From DATGMB01 sp035293845 (GTDB lineage Bacteria; Acidobacteriota; Terriglobia; Bryobacterales; Bryobacteraceae): DNA of 44,348 bases. Below the pieces are notes generated by a model. The model did no database searches. It was not told where the DNA came from and saw only the letters and a list, made by a program, of their open reading frames with translations. Each line of letters starts with the position of its first letter. The stretch's first letter is position 1. The translations under genes and the position numbers were made by a program. Shown here piece after piece: positions 24,389 to 33,416 of this stretch. The stretch is from positions 1-44,348 of the forward strand of contig DATGMB010000088.1 in the NCBI GenBank assembly GCA_035293845.1. The letters run 5' to 3'.

Positions 24389-25081
24389 CTACGCGCTCTG
24401 CCCATACGTCGCGCCGGGGCCGTGCTTGCGGAAGTGGTGCTTGTCGCGGAGGGCCTGCGAGATCGGCTCGGCATGCGGGTTGATCGTGAGGGTCTGCCAG
24501 GCCATGGCGGCGAGCTCTTCGACAATCACGGCGTGGTAGGCGGCTTCGGATACGGTCTTGCCCCAGCAGAAGGGCGCGTGGCCGGCCACCAGAACGCCCG
24601 GGCAGGCGAGCGGATCGCAGCCGGCCATGCGGCGCAGGATGGCGGCGCCGGTGTTGGCCTCGTAACCGCTGGCGATCTCTTCGGCGGTCAGCGGGTCCGT
24701 GACCGGCACCGGTCCATGGAAATAGTCGGCGTGCGTGGTGCCAAGACATGGGATTTCGCGGCGGGCCTGGGCCCACGCTGTGGCGTGGCGCGAGTGCGTG
24801 TGAACCACGCCGCCGATCGCCGGGAACGCGCGGTAGAGCGCTGTATGGGTGTCGAGATCGGAAGAAGGCTTCAGCTTACCCTCGACAATCCGGCCATTCA
24901 AATCGGTGATGACCATGTCGGCCGGGGTCATCCGCTCGTAGGGGACTCCGCTCGGCTTGATGACCACCAGGCCGGTCTCCCGATCGACGGCGCTCGCGTT
25001 GCCGAACGTATAGAGGACAAGACCCCGGCGGACGATTTCGAGATTGGCTTCCAGGACTTCAGTTCGCAGTTGTTCCAGCAC
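24389..25081 (-). CDS. araD: L-ribulose-5-phosphate 4-epimerase
   Basis: AraD converts L-ribulose-5-phosphate to D-xylulose-5-phosphate by a retro-aldol step at zinc. The 230-residue protein has NASAVDRETG, KPSGVPY and the SSDLDTH loop. Zinc ligands are VVHTHSRH (H94, H96) and GHAPF (H168). The C-terminal KHGPGATYGQ is typical of AraD/SgbE/UlaF. The start is GTG 25081 with GAGGAGG upstream, overlapping the araB 3' end by 23 bases, so translation is coupled. Neighbours support the arabinose role over ascorbate or xylulose routes. Confidence 0.95.
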   Translation of the reverse strand: MLEQLRTEVLEANLEIVRRGLVLYTFGNASAVDRETGLVVIKPSGVPYERMTPADMVITDLNGRIVEGKLKPSSDLDTHTALYRAFPAIGGVVHTHSRHATAWAQARREIPCLGTTHADYFHGPVPVTDPLTAEEIASGYEANTGAAILRRMAGCDPLACPGVLVAGHAPFCWGKTVSEAAYHAVIVEELAAMAWQTLTINPHAEPISQALRDKHHFRKHGPGATYGQSA

Positions 25082-26663
25082 TCTGGCCTCCTCGGGCGCG
25101 GGCGGCGATGCGCCGCAGCTCCGGCAGAATTTCGCCGATTTCCGCCGCTCCGGAGCGGCGCGCGCCGAAGCTGAAATACAGCTTGCGATACAGCGGGTAG
25201 AGCGCGCGGTACGTCTCCACGGCCGCGGGCTGCGGCGCGATCACAGTGTATTCCGGGCACAACGCATCCTGCGCCTCTTCGACGCTGCGGAACGTTCCGG
25301 CGGCCAGGAACGCGAAGATGGCGGAGCCGAGACTGGTCACATCGGACTTCGGCACCAGAATCGGCTTGCCCATCACGTTGGCGTAAACCTGATTCAGCAC
25401 CGCGTTCTTCTGCGGGATGCCGCCGCCATTGACGATGCGGCGGACGGGCACGCCGTGCTCCTCCATGCGCTCCAGGATGACGCGCGTATGAAATGCCGTG
25501 CCCTCTATGGCCGCGAACAGCTCGTCCGGCGCGGTGTGGGTCAGGCGCCAGCCGAGCGTGATGCCGCCCAGTTCGGGGTTGACGAGCACGGTGCGGTCGC
25601 CGTTGTCCCACGTCATGCGCAGCAGGCCGGTCTGGCCGGCAGCGTAGGCTTCGAGGCCGGCCGAAAGCTGCGCAACCGTTGTTCCGGCGCGCCGCGCGAT
25701 CGCATCGAAAATATCGCCGGTGGCGGAGAGGCCGGCTTCGACGCCGGTCTTTTGCGGATGAATCGAGCCGGGGACGACGCCGCAGACACCGGGGATCAGC
25801 GCGGGACGGTCGGCGATCGCCATAATGCACGTGGAGGTGCCGACGACGTTGACCACATCGCCGATGCGGCAGCCGGCGCCGATCGCGTCCCAGTGGGCGT
25901 CGAAGGCGCCAGTGGGGATGGGGATGCCGGCGCGCAGACCGAGCCGCTCGGCCCACTCGGGCGCGAGGCGGCCGGCGATGCGGTCGCTCGTGGCGTAGCT
26001 GCCGGCGATTTTGGCGCGCACGCCGGCGAGCAGTGGATCGACAGCAATGAGGAACTCTTCCGGCGGCAGACCGCCCCACGCCGCGTTCCACATCCACTTA
26101 TGCCCCATGGCGCAGATGCTGCGCGGGACCGCGGCGGCGTCCGTAATGCCGCAGAGCACGGCGGCGGCCATATCGCAATGTTCGAGCGCCGTGGCCATGC
26201 GCTCGCGGCGGGCGGGATTGTGGCGCAGCCAATGCAGCAGCTTGGCCCAGCCCCATTCCGAGGAATAGACCCCGCCGCACCAGTCGATGGCCTCCAGCCC
26301 GCGGGCGCGAGCAGTCTCCGTAATCTGTGCGGCCTCCTCCCAGGCGCGGTGGTCGCACCAAAGGTAGTAATCGTCGAGCGGCTGGAGATTGGCGTCCACC
26401 GGAATCACGCTGGAACCGGTGGTGTCGATAGCAATCGCCTCAACAGCGCTGCCCGGAACGCCCGCCTCGACCAGCGCGCGGCGAGTCGCGGAGACCAGGG
26501 CCTCCATGTGGTCAGCGTGGCTCTGCGTGGCCCGGTCCGGATCGTCCTTGGTGCGGTGCAGCGGATACTCCGCCGTGCCCGAGCCGATGCGGCCGCGAGC
26601 GGAATCGACGATCGAGACGCGGACGCTCAGGGTACCGAAATCGACGCCTGCAACGAGAGACAT
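25059..26663 (-). CDS. araB: Ribulokinase
   Basis: AraB phosphorylates L-ribulose with ATP. The 534-residue FGGY kinase has the N-terminal phosphate loop (GVDFGTLSVRVSIVD), IAIDTTGSSVIPVD and substrate-side WCDHRAWEEA. It also has the catalytic Asp region GAFDAHWDAIG and the C-terminal ATP site (VNGGGIPQKNAVLNQVYANV). Length and motifs fit ribulokinase rather than xylulokinase. ATG 26663 has only a weak AAAGG. It sits between the isomerase and araD in one direction, completing a three-step pathway. Confidence 0.95.
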   Translation of the reverse strand: MSLVAGVDFGTLSVRVSIVDSARGRIGSGTAEYPLHRTKDDPDRATQSHADHMEALVSATRRALVEAGVPGSAVEAIAIDTTGSSVIPVDANLQPLDDYYLWCDHRAWEEAAQITETARARGLEAIDWCGGVYSSEWGWAKLLHWLRHNPARRERMATALEHCDMAAAVLCGITDAAAVPRSICAMGHKWMWNAAWGGLPPEEFLIAVDPLLAGVRAKIAGSYATSDRIAGRLAPEWAERLGLRAGIPIPTGAFDAHWDAIGAGCRIGDVVNVVGTSTCIMAIADRPALIPGVCGVVPGSIHPQKTGVEAGLSATGDIFDAIARRAGTTVAQLSAGLEAYAAGQTGLLRMTWDNGDRTVLVNPELGGITLGWRLTHTAPDELFAAIEGTAFHTRVILERMEEHGVPVRRIVNGGGIPQKNAVLNQVYANVMGKPILVPKSDVTSLGSAIFAFLAAGTFRSVEEAQDALCPEYTVIAPQPAAVETYRALYPLYRKLYFSFGARRSGAAEIGEILPELRRIAARARGGQSAGTTAN

Positions 26664-26682
26664 GGGAGAGGCCTTTCTAATT

Positions 26683-26710
26683 GACGCAGGGGCGCAGAGA
26701 CACAGAGGAA
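26683..26710 (-). repeat. Copy of the dispersed 'cgcagagacacagagg' repeat
   Basis: The 48-base spacer between the isomerase and araB contains a 28-base piece of the same repeat as at 3161 and 24296, inserted within an operon without breaking a gene. Confidence 0.6.
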
Positions 26711-26711
26711 C

Positions 26712-28109
26712 TCATCGGTGCCAGTACATCTCCCAACCCAAATACTTCGTCGCCGCCTCGTACACCGCCGGCGCCGTCTCGCTCAAATTGGCGGCCACGT
26801 GGTGCTCGAAGCCGTTTTCGCAGATGTAGCGCAACAGCTCCTGGAGGCGCGGGATTTCGACCACGCCGGCGCCGCCGAATGTCGAGAGCGGGTCATCGGT
26901 GAAGCGGCCCTGGCCGACGTAGCCGCGGATCTTGCCTGTGGCATCGTGGGTCGAGAAGCGCGCGAAGCTCATGGGCCCGGCCTTGACGCGGCCCACGCAG
27001 GTACCGAACGTGTTCAGCTTGCCCACCGTGCCGGCGATGATCTCCTGGTAATCCATGCGCACATCGGCGAAGAAATGTTTGGGCAGGTTGGAGCAATGGA
27101 AACAGACAGCCTTGTCGGGGTCGCTGCCGTAGTTGTTGTTCCAGTCGAGCAGCGCGCTCGGCGTCTCGGAGGCCAGCCGCAGCGCGTGCATTCCGACTAC
27201 GCCCGGCACATCCACTTCGCAGGCGCTCGAATTCATCCCGTTCGACATCATGCTCATCACGGTGCACGGGACGACGCCGAAAAACTCTTCCATCGACGTC
27301 CAGCACTGCACGGCGGTGATGTCCAGATCGTTATCGCGCATCCAGCGGTCGATCACCACGCCGAGCGAGGCCATCTTCATGATGGCGTCATCCGGAATGC
27401 CTTCCGTCGAGACGTACTCGCGGATGGCGCGAGCCTTCGCCTGCACGTCCGGATCGTCGCACTTCAGCCGCCCGATGCGGCCGAAAACTTCCGAAAGGTC
27501 GAGCGGCTCGATGGTGATGCCGTTCGCTTCCAGGATCTTCTCGCTGTAGCGGACCGTGTTGAACGCGGCGGGCCGCGCGCCGATGGCGCCGATGCGGAGC
27601 CGGCGCAGGCCGTTGGCGACGCGGCAGACACCGGCGAACCAGGCGATATCTCGCGCGAATTCGGCGGAATCGGGCGCTTCCGTGTGCAACGAGGTGAGCG
27701 AATACGGAATACGGTACTGCTGCAGGTTATTGCAGACGCTCATCTTGCCGCAGAAGCTGTCGCGCCGGTCCACGATGGTCATGCGGCCGGCGGTATCGGG
27801 CGTGGCCTGGATGAGCACTGGCACGCGAAGATCCGCCATGCGTAGCGATTCGGCGATGCCGCGCTCGTCTCCGAAATTGGGGAGCGTCACCACGATGCCA
27901 TCGATGCGGTCGCGATGCGCACGGAACAGATCGGCGCACGCGCGCGCCTCGGCCCGCGTTTCGACGGCGCCGTGCTTGGTCTGCTCCGGAGTGAGACAGA
28001 CGACGCTGTGGCCGGCGCGTTCGAGCGCCGCGATCATCTCCTCCCGCCCGCTGCGCGCGAGGTGATCCGGGAAAAAGCCGCGATTACCGACAATGAGTCC
28101 GAAGTTCAT
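26712..28109 (-). CDS. FucI/AraA-superfamily sugar isomerase, probable L-arabinose isomerase role
   Basis: The 465-residue protein belongs to the L-fucose isomerase-related family (COG2407-like), not classical AraA. It starts MNFGLIVGNRGFFPDHLARS and has IDGIVVTLPNFGDE and CWTSMEEFFGVVPCTVMSMM. It also has the metal-site region SACEVDVPGVVGMHAL and a late FEHH, which could supply the Glu/Asp/His manganese ligands of the family. AraA signatures are not seen. Flanked by a sugar symporter, araB and araD, it should make L-ribulose from L-arabinose, so it would replace AraA. ATG 28109 follows AGGACC. Alternative substrates are L-fucose or D-arabinose, but then FucK/FucA would be expected instead of AraB/AraD. 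Confidence 0.85.
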   Translation of the reverse strand: MNFGLIVGNRGFFPDHLARSGREEMIAALERAGHSVVCLTPEQTKHGAVETRAEARACADLFRAHRDRIDGIVVTLPNFGDERGIAESLRMADLRVPVLIQATPDTAGRMTIVDRRDSFCGKMSVCNNLQQYRIPYSLTSLHTEAPDSAEFARDIAWFAGVCRVANGLRRLRIGAIGARPAAFNTVRYSEKILEANGITIEPLDLSEVFGRIGRLKCDDPDVQAKARAIREYVSTEGIPDDAIMKMASLGVVIDRWMRDNDLDITAVQCWTSMEEFFGVVPCTVMSMMSNGMNSSACEVDVPGVVGMHALRLASETPSALLDWNNNYGSDPDKAVCFHCSNLPKHFFADVRMDYQEIIAGTVGKLNTFGTCVGRVKAGPMSFARFSTHDATGKIRGYVGQGRFTDDPLSTFGGAGVVEIPRLQELLRYICENGFEHHVAANLSETAPAVYEAATKYLGWEMYWHR

Positions 28110-28143
28110 AAGGTCCTATCGATCGGGCGAGGGCTGTGCGCTC

Positions 28144-29970
28144 TCAGCCTCGGAAATATAAGTATGAACCAAGGATACACGCCAGCACAAAAGCGGAGGC
28201 GAGAACGTCGCGGCGGTCCCATCCGGCGCGCGTGCGCAGGCGGTCTTCCTTGGTCTGAGTGGCGAAGGTGAGGCTCTTGAGACTCACGTAGTCCGGCTCG
28301 GCGGTCATCCGGCTGACCACAACCATGACGATGGCCGAAACGATCGTGATGAGCACGCTCCAATACTGGAAATAGACATTGTTGACGATCCAGAGGAACG
28401 AACCGGGCGTGTAGCCGTTCTCCAGACCGCTCAGGCCGAGCGTCACCGGAGTATCGACGATCATGCGGAAGATGCCCATCGCGAAGCCGACGATCATGGC
28501 CCAGAGCGCGCCCTTCGCATTGAGGCGCTTAAAGAACACGCCGAGGAAGAAAACCACGAATATCGGCGGAGCGAGATACCCCTGTACCGCCTGCAGATAG
28601 TTGTAAAGGCCCGTCGCGCCCTTGATGACGGGAATCCAGAGGAGCGCGATGATGACCATCACCGTGGTGGCGATGCGGCCGGTGCGCACGATCTGTTCCT
28701 GGGTGGCGTGGGGCTTCCACTTGCTGTACAGATCCACCGTGAACAGCGTGGAACAGGCGTTGAACACACCGGCAAGCGAACCCATGAGGGCCGAAAGCAG
28801 ACCGGCGACGACGAGCCCGCGCAGACCGGGCGGCAGCAGGTACTGAACCATCATCGGAAAGGAGCCCTGCGCGACGGAGGTAATGGCTTTGCCATCCGGC
28901 CCGATCATGCTGGTGAGCTCCGGCACTTTGCCGCTGCGGGCGAGCGCGAAGCAGACCATGCCGGGAATGATGAACAGGTACACCGGCGAGAGCTTCAGAA
29001 ACGAAGCGAAGATGCTGCCGCGCCGCGCGACCGTTTCATTCGGAGCGCCCAGCGCGCGCTGCACGATGTACTGGTCCGTGCACCAATACCAGAGGCCGAT
29101 AATCGGCGCGCAGAACAGCATGCCGAGCCAGGGGAAGTTGTCGTTGAAATACCACGCCTGCCGCACCACCTGGCCGCCGGCTTTTTCAATCACGGGCGAC
29201 CACGTCCCTTGCACTCCATGCGGAATCAGCGGCTTCCAGAGGTTGAACATGTCCGATCCGCACCAGTGGCGCAGCTCGCTCCAGCCGCCGAGTTGGTGAA
29301 GGCCGTAGAACGTGAGAGATGCCGATCCGGCGATCAGGACCAGCACCTGTACCGCGTCGTTATACGCGACAGCGCGCATGCCGCCGAGAACCGTGTAGAG
29401 TCCGGTCAGAACGATCACCAGCACCGAGCCGATCCAGAAGCTATCGATCTCCGTGCCCCCCAGATGGATGCTCAGCTCGGGAAACAGCGTGCCGAAGACC
29501 ACGCCGCCGGCGAAGATACCGACCGCGATTTTCGACACGATGAACGTCAAAATCGAGACGACCGAAAGAACGTAGCGCGACTCGCTCGAAAAGCGGCGCT
29601 CCAGGAACTCCGGCATCGTGAACACCTGCGAGCGCATGTAGAAGGGCACGAACACCCATCCCAAGACGAGCAGGCACCACGCATGCAGCTCGTAGTGCGC
29701 CATGGCGACGCCGCTGGTCGCGCCGGAGCCGGCCAGTCCGACCACGTGCTCGGAGCCGATATTGGAAGCGAAGATCGATGCGCCGATAATCCACCACCCC
29801 AGATTGCGTCCGGCCAGGAAGTAGTCGGTGGACGTGTTCTTGGCCTTGCGGACCACCCACGCGGCTACGCAAAGGAGAATTGCGAAATAGATGGCGATGA
29901 CGACCCAGTCGATCGAGGTCAGCCGGTTCCCGACAGTGACCAGGGCAAACAGTGGAGTTAATGAGGGCAT
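28144..29970 (-). CDS. SGLT-like sodium/sugar symporter (SSS family)
   Basis: The 608-residue protein has about fourteen membrane segments. SSS features are DYFLAGRNLGWWIIGASIFA and SNIGSEHVVGLAGSGATSG in the first core helices, and GGMRAVAYNDAVQVLVLI. WYWCTDQYIVQRALGA is characteristic of vertebrate-like SGLT and bacterial sugar symporters. It starts at ATG 29970 with AAGGAG at ideal distance and leads the isomerase-araB-araD operon, so it likely imports L-arabinose or another pentose with sodium. Confidence 0.93.
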   Translation of the reverse strand: MPSLTPLFALVTVGNRLTSIDWVVIAIYFAILLCVAAWVVRKAKNTSTDYFLAGRNLGWWIIGASIFASNIGSEHVVGLAGSGATSGVAMAHYELHAWCLLVLGWVFVPFYMRSQVFTMPEFLERRFSSESRYVLSVVSILTFIVSKIAVGIFAGGVVFGTLFPELSIHLGGTEIDSFWIGSVLVIVLTGLYTVLGGMRAVAYNDAVQVLVLIAGSASLTFYGLHQLGGWSELRHWCGSDMFNLWKPLIPHGVQGTWSPVIEKAGGQVVRQAWYFNDNFPWLGMLFCAPIIGLWYWCTDQYIVQRALGAPNETVARRGSIFASFLKLSPVYLFIIPGMVCFALARSGKVPELTSMIGPDGKAITSVAQGSFPMMVQYLLPPGLRGLVVAGLLSALMGSLAGVFNACSTLFTVDLYSKWKPHATQEQIVRTGRIATTVMVIIALLWIPVIKGATGLYNYLQAVQGYLAPPIFVVFFLGVFFKRLNAKGALWAMIVGFAMGIFRMIVDTPVTLGLSGLENGYTPGSFLWIVNNVYFQYWSVLITIVSAIVMVVVSRMTAEPDYVSLKSLTFATQTKEDRLRTRAGWDRRDVLASAFVLACILGSYLYFRG

Positions 29971-29995
29971 TCTGCTCCTTAAGTTCAGACCTCGA

Positions 29996-30001
29996 ATTTT
30001 A
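29996..30001 (-). promoter_or_regulatory. -10 box of the pentose operon
   Basis: On the minus strand, TAAAAT predicts a start near 29989 and a leader of about 18 bases containing AAGGAG. The -35 zone is not a consensus hexamer but overlaps a large inverted repeat (30013-30038), suggesting activator or repressor control. Confidence 0.45.
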
Positions 30002-30012
30002 CCTCATCGGCA

Positions 30013-30038
30013 GCCGCCGGGGAGCACCCTCCGGCGGC
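30013..30038. promoter_or_regulatory. Inverted repeat over the -35 region, candidate operator
   Basis: GCCGCCGG (30013-30020) and CCGGCGGC (30031-30038) are perfect 8-bp inverted arms around ten bases. They sit between the divergent sugar operon and the 30228 gene, just upstream of the operon's -10 box. A second pair, CCTGGC (30048-30053) and GCCAGG (30072-30077), follows. Both could be RNA hairpins or protein sites. I see no other element in 30078-30200. Confidence 0.4.
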
Positions 30039-30227
30039 GAAGGAGAACCTGGCCGGGCGGCATAGCCAGAAGCCAGGCGCACGGGGCCGGTCCAATGCGC
30101 GGTCTGTGAATTCCATGTCAAACGCGCGCCGCTGTTCGCAAACGCTCCGCCGCCGGCGGAAATTAACAATCCTGTCGCCAAGAGCGGCGGGACCGGCCTC
30201 TATACTGGCCGCCAGGAGGTATCGCGG

Positions 30228-31316
30228 ATGCGATTTCACGCACGTCTTCTCCCGGTTGCCGGCGCGGCCTGCCTGCTCGCACAGGCCGCGTTCGCGCAGT
30301 TTCTGTACACCCTGCCCACCATTACGACGTTGGCCTCGACCGTTCCCGCGAACGGCGACCAGAACCCGTATGGCGTCGCGGTGGTGCCGGTCACCCAGGG
30401 AATGCTGACCGCCGGCAACGTCCTGGTGAGCAACTTCAACAACGCGGCAAACCAGCAAGGAACCGGCACGACCATCGTCCAGATCACGCCGGGGGGTACG
30501 CAAACACTCTTCGCGCAGATCAACCCGATGCTGCCCGGGTGTCCCGGCGGAGTGGGACTGACCACCGCGCTAATGGCGCTGCGTTCCGGATTCGTGATTG
30601 TTGGCAGCACGCCGACCACGGACGGCACCTCGGCCACGCTCGGGCCCGGCTGCCTCATCATTCTGAACAGCAGCGGCACGGTCGTGGGGACCATCTCCGG
30701 AAATGGCATCAACGGGCCGTGGGACATGTCGGCGCTCGATATGGGCACCGGCGCGGTGCTGTTCGTCAGCAACGTCCTGAACGGAACCGTCGCAGGGAAC
30801 GGAAGACAGGTGAACATGGGGACCGTGCTGCGCATCGTCCTCTCGATTCCCATGGGGGGAATCCCCATGCCCACTTCGTTCCAGGTCGTCGCCAGCGGGC
30901 TCGGCGAGAAGACCGACCCGAACGCGCTGGTGATCGGACCGACCGGATCGGCTCTCGGCGCCGACGGCAGCACGCTGTACGTCAGCGATACGCTGAATAA
31001 CCGCATCGTCGCGATCCCCAACGCGGTGACGCGAACCACCGACTTCGGCCCCAGCCTCATCGTAGCGATCGACCGCAATCTGAACCAGCCGCTCGGCATG
31101 ACGCTCGCGCCGAACGGCAACATCCTCACGGTAAACAACGGTGACGGCTTCATGGTCGAAACCATGCCGGATGGCAGACAGGTGGCCACCCGTTACGTGG
31201 ACGTGAGCATGACGGACTTCGGCGCCGGCACGCTCTTCGGGCTGGCGCTGAGGCCCGGCGGGACCGGTGTGTATTTCGTCGATGACGGCAATAACACCCT
31301 GAACCTGCTGCACTGA
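30228..31316 (+). CDS. Secreted NHL/beta-propeller-like protein
   Basis: The 362-residue product follows a perfect AGGAGGT at seven bases and has a signal peptide ending AQAAFAQ. The mature part is Gly/Thr/Asn-rich with propeller-type strands (LYVSDTLNNRIVAIPNAVTR, then LGMTLAPNGNILTVNNGDG and GVYFVDDGNNTLNLLH). The fold is assigned from these NHL-like units. Function is unknown; similar exported propellers are abundant in this bacterial group. It diverges from the sugar operon but is unlikely to be part of it. Confidence 0.82.
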   Translation: MRFHARLLPVAGAACLLAQAAFAQFLYTLPTITTLASTVPANGDQNPYGVAVVPVTQGMLTAGNVLVSNFNNAANQQGTGTTIVQITPGGTQTLFAQINPMLPGCPGGVGLTTALMALRSGFVIVGSTPTTDGTSATLGPGCLIILNSSGTVVGTISGNGINGPWDMSALDMGTGAVLFVSNVLNGTVAGNGRQVNMGTVLRIVLSIPMGGIPMPTSFQVVASGLGEKTDPNALVIGPTGSALGADGSTLYVSDTLNNRIVAIPNAVTRTTDFGPSLIVAIDRNLNQPLGMTLAPNGNILTVNNGDGFMVETMPDGRQVATRYVDVSMTDFGAGTLFGLALRPGGTGVYFVDDGNNTLNLLH

Positions 31317-31354
31317 TCCTCTGCGTGCGTCAGCCCCGCGCAGCGGAGTGACGA

Positions 31355-31360
31355 TATAAT
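31355..31360 (+). promoter_or_regulatory. Consensus -10 box 7 nt before an ATG
   Basis: A perfect TATAAT is followed by ttgctca and ATG 31368. The normal start distance falls exactly on the ATG, the clearest leaderless promoter of the window. Confidence 0.6.
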
Positions 31361-31367
31361 TTGCTCA

Positions 31368-33416
31368 ATGCCAGAGATCCGCCACTCCGTCTGCGCGCTC
31401 GATTGTCCGGACTGCTGTTCCCTGCTGGTCACAATCGACGAAAATGGGCGCGGCACGAAACTGCGCGGGAACCCGGCGCACCCCGTCACGCGCGGGTTCC
31501 TGTGCGGAAAAGTGGCCCAATACCTGGAGCGCGAATACTCTCCCGGGCGCCTGCTTTATCCGCAGCGGCGCATCGGAGCGAAGGGCGAGGGACGCTTCGA
31601 GCGCATCTCCTGGGATGAAGCGCTGGATGCCATCGCGGACCGGCTGAAGACCGTTGCCGCGGAGTTCGGTCCGGAAGCCATCCTGCCCTACAGCTACGCG
31701 GGGACCATGGGCTATCTCAACGGCAGCGGCATGGACCGTCGTTTTTTCCACGCGCTCGGCGCATCGCGGCTGGACCGCACCATCTGCTCGACGGCGGGCA
31801 TGGCCGGGAACACCGCCGCCCTCGGTTTCCGCTACAGCACGGAGCCCGAGCAGTTCCGCCATTCCAAGCTCATCCTCGCATGGGGCGCCAACATTCTCGG
31901 CACCAACGTGCACCTGTGGCCGTTCATCATGGAAGCGCGGCGCAACGGCGCGAAGCTTTACACCATCGACCCGCGGCGCAACCGCACCGGCGCGGCCGCC
32001 GACCGCCACTACTTCATCCACCCCGGCAGCGACACGGCGCTGGCGCTCGCGATGATGCACGTCATCATCTACGAAAATCTCTACGACGCCGATTACGTGG
32101 CGCGCTACACCGAGGGCTTCGACGGGCTGCGCGAGCGGGTCCGGGAATGGACGCCGCAGCGCGCGGCCGAGCTGACGGGCATCGCGGGCGAGGACATCGC
32201 GGCGCTGGCGCGAGAGTACGCCACCACGCGTCCGGCGGCCATCCGCCTCAATTACGGCGTGCAGCGCAGCGAACGCGGCGCCATGGCGGTGCGCACCGTC
32301 GCGCTGCTGCCGGTGCTGACCGGTTCGTGGAAGGATCTGGGCGGCGGCCTGCAGCTTTCGACCTCGCAGGCGTTCCAGATCAACCGCGACGCCCTGGAGC
32401 GGCCCGACCTGCAGCACAAGGCGCTCGGGCGCGAGGCGCGGCTCGTCAACATGACCGAGTTGGGCCGCGCGCTGACCGCGCTGTCCGACCCGCCGGTGAA
32501 GGCGCTGGTGGTCTACAATTCGAACCCGGCGGCAATCGCACCGGATCAGAACACGGTGCTGGCCGGGCTGCGGCGCGAAGACCTCTTCACCGTGGTGCTC
32601 GAGCAATTCCAGAACGACACCGCCGATTACGCCGATATTCTCCTGCCCGCCACCACGTTCCTCGAACACACGGACCTCTACTTCGCCTACGGCCACTACT
32701 ACCTCCAGCTTGCGCGCCCGGCGCTCGCGCCGCCGGGCGAGACGAAACCGAACGTCGAGGTATTCCGCCTGCTCGCCGCGCGAATGGGGATCGATGACCC
32801 GTGCCTGCGCGATTCCGATGACGACATGATCCGCGCGGCGCTTTCGAGCGACCACCCCTTCCTGCGCGGCATCACGCTCGAAGAGCTGGAGCGCGAGCAT
32901 TTCGTGCGGCTGCGCCTCCCCGAGCCGTTTCAGCCGTTCGCGGCCGGCGGTTTCGGCAACGGCAATGGCTCCGGCCGCTGCCATTTCCACGCGGAGGAGC
33001 TCGATTACACGCCGCCCATCGAATCCCGGCACGGCGATGCGGCGCTGCGGCGGAGATTTCCGCTCGAGCTGATCTCGCCCAAAAACGACGACAGCATGAA
33101 TTCGACCTTCGGCCATCGCGACGGACCGGATCTGGAAACGTCCACGCTGCACCTGACGGCCGAAGACGCCGCGCCGCGCGGCATCCAGAACGGCGACCGG
33201 GTCCGCGTATGGAATGACCGCGGTGCGTTCTTCCTGGTGGCTCGCGTCGATGAGACGGTGCGGCCGGGTGTGGTGTGCGCGCCCGCGGTGCGCTGGGCGA
33301 GGCGCGCCCCGGAGCGGCGCAACGCCAACGCCGTCACGTCCCCGCGCCTGACGGACGCGGGCGGCGGGCCGACATTCTATAGCTGTCTGGTCCAGGTGGA
33401 GAGGATCGGAGATTGA
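31368..33416 (+). CDS. Molybdopterin-dependent oxidoreductase (DMSO reductase family)
   Basis: The 682-residue enzyme has an N-terminal 4Fe-4S site with C9, C13, C17 and C46 (CALDCPDCC, GFLCGK) followed by the conserved Lys. RISWDEALDAIADRLK comes next. A probable Mo/W ligand Cys is C140 (TICSTAGMAG), and pterin-binding segments include AWGANILGTN and YTIDPRRNRTG. The C-terminal MoCo dinucleotide domain reads ELISPKNDDSMNSTFG, then DRVRVWNDRGAF. There is no Tat signal, so it is cytoplasmic. This compact, partnerless type resembles formate dehydrogenase/BisC-like enzymes; substrate unknown. Its stop overlaps the lipoprotein ATG. Confidence 0.92.
   Translation: MPEIRHSVCALDCPDCCSLLVTIDENGRGTKLRGNPAHPVTRGFLCGKVAQYLEREYSPGRLLYPQRRIGAKGEGRFERISWDEALDAIADRLKTVAAEFGPEAILPYSYAGTMGYLNGSGMDRRFFHALGASRLDRTICSTAGMAGNTAALGFRYSTEPEQFRHSKLILAWGANILGTNVHLWPFIMEARRNGAKLYTIDPRRNRTGAAADRHYFIHPGSDTALALAMMHVIIYENLYDADYVARYTEGFDGLRERVREWTPQRAAELTGIAGEDIAALAREYATTRPAAIRLNYGVQRSERGAMAVRTVALLPVLTGSWKDLGGGLQLSTSQAFQINRDALERPDLQHKALGREARLVNMTELGRALTALSDPPVKALVVYNSNPAAIAPDQNTVLAGLRREDLFTVVLEQFQNDTADYADILLPATTFLEHTDLYFAYGHYYLQLARPALAPPGETKPNVEVFRLLAARMGIDDPCLRDSDDDMIRAALSSDHPFLRGITLEELEREHFVRLRLPEPFQPFAAGGFGNGNGSGRCHFHAEELDYTPPIESRHGDAALRRRFPLELISPKNDDSMNSTFGHRDGPDLETSTLHLTAEDAAPRGIQNGDRVRVWNDRGAFFLVARVDETVRPGVVCAPAVRWARRAPERRNANAVTSPRLTDAGGGPTFYSCLVQVERIGD

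Noticed and set aside
21983..25174. Plus-strand 1063-codon frame over the amidohydrolase, MFS and araD genes
   Set aside because: It runs antisense through three genes with clear catalytic motifs and has no family features.
30001..30110. Glycine- or cobalamin-riboswitch-like strings (cggcgaaggag, agccagaagcc)
   Set aside because: Only isolated strings match; the required flanking helices and conserved core segments are missing.
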